Shown here: positions 63,313 to 64,000 of the stretch, one piece after another
How the letters are laid out: every line of letters starts with the position of its first letter
Position numbering within the stretch: position 1 is the stretch's first letter
Source of the DNA: Lachnospiraceae bacterium
GTDB lineage: Bacteria; Bacillota; Clostridia; Lachnospirales; Lachnospiraceae
Reading direction: 5' to 3'
Length of the DNA stretch: 64,000 bases
NCBI GenBank assembly: GCA_910576385.1
Contig: CAJTIR010000014.1
Span: 40,150-104,149 of the forward strand
The notes under the pieces: generated by a model
Database searches by the model: none
What the model saw: the letters and a program-made list of their open reading frames with translations, nothing else
What the model was told of the DNA's origin: nothing
Position numbers and translations under genes: made by a program

Positions 63313-63599
63313 TCTGTATCACGCTCCCTTATATCGCTTTCCAACATATCTGCCTTAATAAGCTGATATATAATGTCTAAGCAATCCCTTTGGTCGCCGT
63401 ATCTGCAATTTGCATTTTTATGTATTCTTGGGTCGTCGTCTTTCCAGTCATTAACAGCAAAGCACACATCACTTACAAAAAGCATTTTTACGCCCCTTGA
63501 AGCACAAAGGTAATAGCACTCGCTATCTCCGTATGGCTTCTTACATTTCTTGAATCCGAATTTTTCAAATTCTTTTGCTTTCGCTTTTGGTCTTAGCAC
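63309..63599 (-). CDS. Phage protein, unknown, Cys-containing
   Basis: 96 residues (KAKEFEKFGFKKCKKPYGDS; DVCFAVNDWKDDDPRIHKNA), resembling small phage proteins that begin by describing a lone basic helix and a compact beta fold. Not identified. Confidence 0.62.
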   Translation of the reverse strand: MLRPKAKAKEFEKFGFKKCKKPYGDSECYYLCASRGVKMLFVSDVCFAVNDWKDDDPRIHKNANCRYGDQRDCLDIIYQLIKADMLESDIRERDTE

Positions 63600-63874
63600 T
63601 CCGCATCACACTCGCTTTCTAACCATTCCTTTTGAGACTTATATAATGGCAGATACTTGTCATAATTGCTTTCAAAAAGACCATGCTCAACATCATCATG
63701 GATTTTTGTTAGAAGCATTTTTACCGCTTCAATTTCAGTAGGTTCTTCAAATCCTGCTATCTTTGCCAACTTCTCATGGTTTGTCATCTTCTTACCACCT
63801 TTCCCATTTCCACACATTCTGCACTCGTCGCAATCCTGTTCTATTCCTAATGCACAAGCCATAGTTATATCCAT
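63593..63874 (-). CDS. Small Cys-containing phage protein
   Basis: The N-terminal CALGIEQDCDECRMCGNGKG suggests a zinc-binding head, followed by a helical part (TNHEKLAKIAGFEEPTEIEA). The start is uncertain: ATGs at 63874, 63862 and 63787 are possible; the last has the best ribosome site (GGTGG), so two short ORFs are an alternative reading. The remaining bases to 64000 hold no supported gene. Confidence 0.55.
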   Translation of the reverse strand: MDITMACALGIEQDCDECRMCGNGKGGKKMTNHEKLAKIAGFEEPTEIEAVKMLLTKIHDDVEHGLFESNYDKYLPLYKSQKEWLESECDAEC

Positions 63875-64000
63875 TCCTTTCGCTTCGCTCAGGCACAAAA
63901 CGTTATGAAAATGGTTGCCCAAGCTTATTTTTTCTTTATAATTCTTCTTATAGGGAACTCGGTATACTACAAATCACGGGGAGGTGAGTGGGCTGTCCGG

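Larger units (their letters stand above)
50200..64000 (-). mobile_element. Prophage or phage-like integrative element, left end
   Basis: From the integrase to the window end nearly every gene is on the minus strand, short, densely packed, often overlapping by 4 bp and typical of phage early regions (integrase, excisionase, YopX, helicase loader, DnaD-like organizer, RNase H, DUF551). The boundary to host DNA lies between the clpB promoter (50200) and the integrase stop (50339); the exact attachment core is not visible without the other end. Structural phage genes are not seen, so an ICE/satellite cannot be excluded. Confidence 0.85.

Noticed and set aside
63960..64000. GGGGAGGTGAGTG near the window end read as ribosome site plus GTG start on the plus strand
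   Set aside because: Only a few codons remain and all neighbouring phage genes are on the minus strand; cannot be judged.

Overview
The window reads as a chromosome segment of a low-to-mid GC Firmicute of class Clostridia, most likely a gut Lachnospiraceae. The basis is the gene order rimP-nusA-ylxR-ylxQ-infB-rbfA-nrnA-truB-ribF with rpsO-pnp nearby, the large secreted enzymes ending in lysine-rich modules, strong AAGGAGG ribosome sites and TTGACA/TATAAT promoters. No tRNA, rRNA or CRISPR array was seen.

Layout. 1-5.7 kb: chromosome segregation (scpA), a metallophosphoesterase, a D,D-carboxypeptidase, cardiolipin synthase and an intracellular subtilase. 6-8.9 kb: pnp and rpsO, with a long intercistronic hairpin and a structured rpsO leader. 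8.9-13.5 kb: a 1392-residue secreted GH53 galactanase whose promoter lies between two matching palindromes. 13.4-15.4 kb: a decayed Uma2 gene, an NlpC/P60 hydrolase and an unexplained folded element. 15.4-25.8 kb: the translation/transcription operon, read leftwards from one promoter, with a Na/Pi symporter gene at its distal end. 25.9-36.5 kb (mostly plus strand): a secreted PI-PLC-like protein, glycogen phosphorylase, an AraC regulator, a crotonase, proC and a GH13 enzyme, separated by foldback-rich spacers. 36.5-50.1 kb (minus strand): split ThrE exporter, O-antigen-ligase-like protein, MBL hydrolase, small alarmone synthetase, aspartate-type aminotransferase, rarA, a GHKL/LytTR two-component system, a polysaccharide deacetylase and clpB with a CIRCE operator.

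50.3-64 kb is a prophage or phage-like element integrated just upstream of the clpB promoter. All its own genes run leftwards: small ORFs, a GIY-YIG protein, a PAPS-reductase-like protein, a LexA-type DNA-binding domain without its protease, a HAD protein, DUF551, a DnaD/Phg_2220_C replisome organizer, a G39P-like helicase loader, RNase H, a cytosine-C5 methyltransferase, YopX, excisionase and integrase. The methyltransferase is broken three ways: an IS3-family element (1272 bp, 3-bp target duplication) inserted right after its PCQ motif, one base apparently lost in an A run, and a 5-bp tandem duplication. The element continues past the right edge of the window.

The observations most worth a second look are the 168-nt folded element at 15233-15400, the 250-bp nested foldback at 32615-32863, the paired operators at the galactanase promoter, the rpsO-pnp hairpin, the phage methyltransferase lesions, and the simple-sequence tracts in the phage region.
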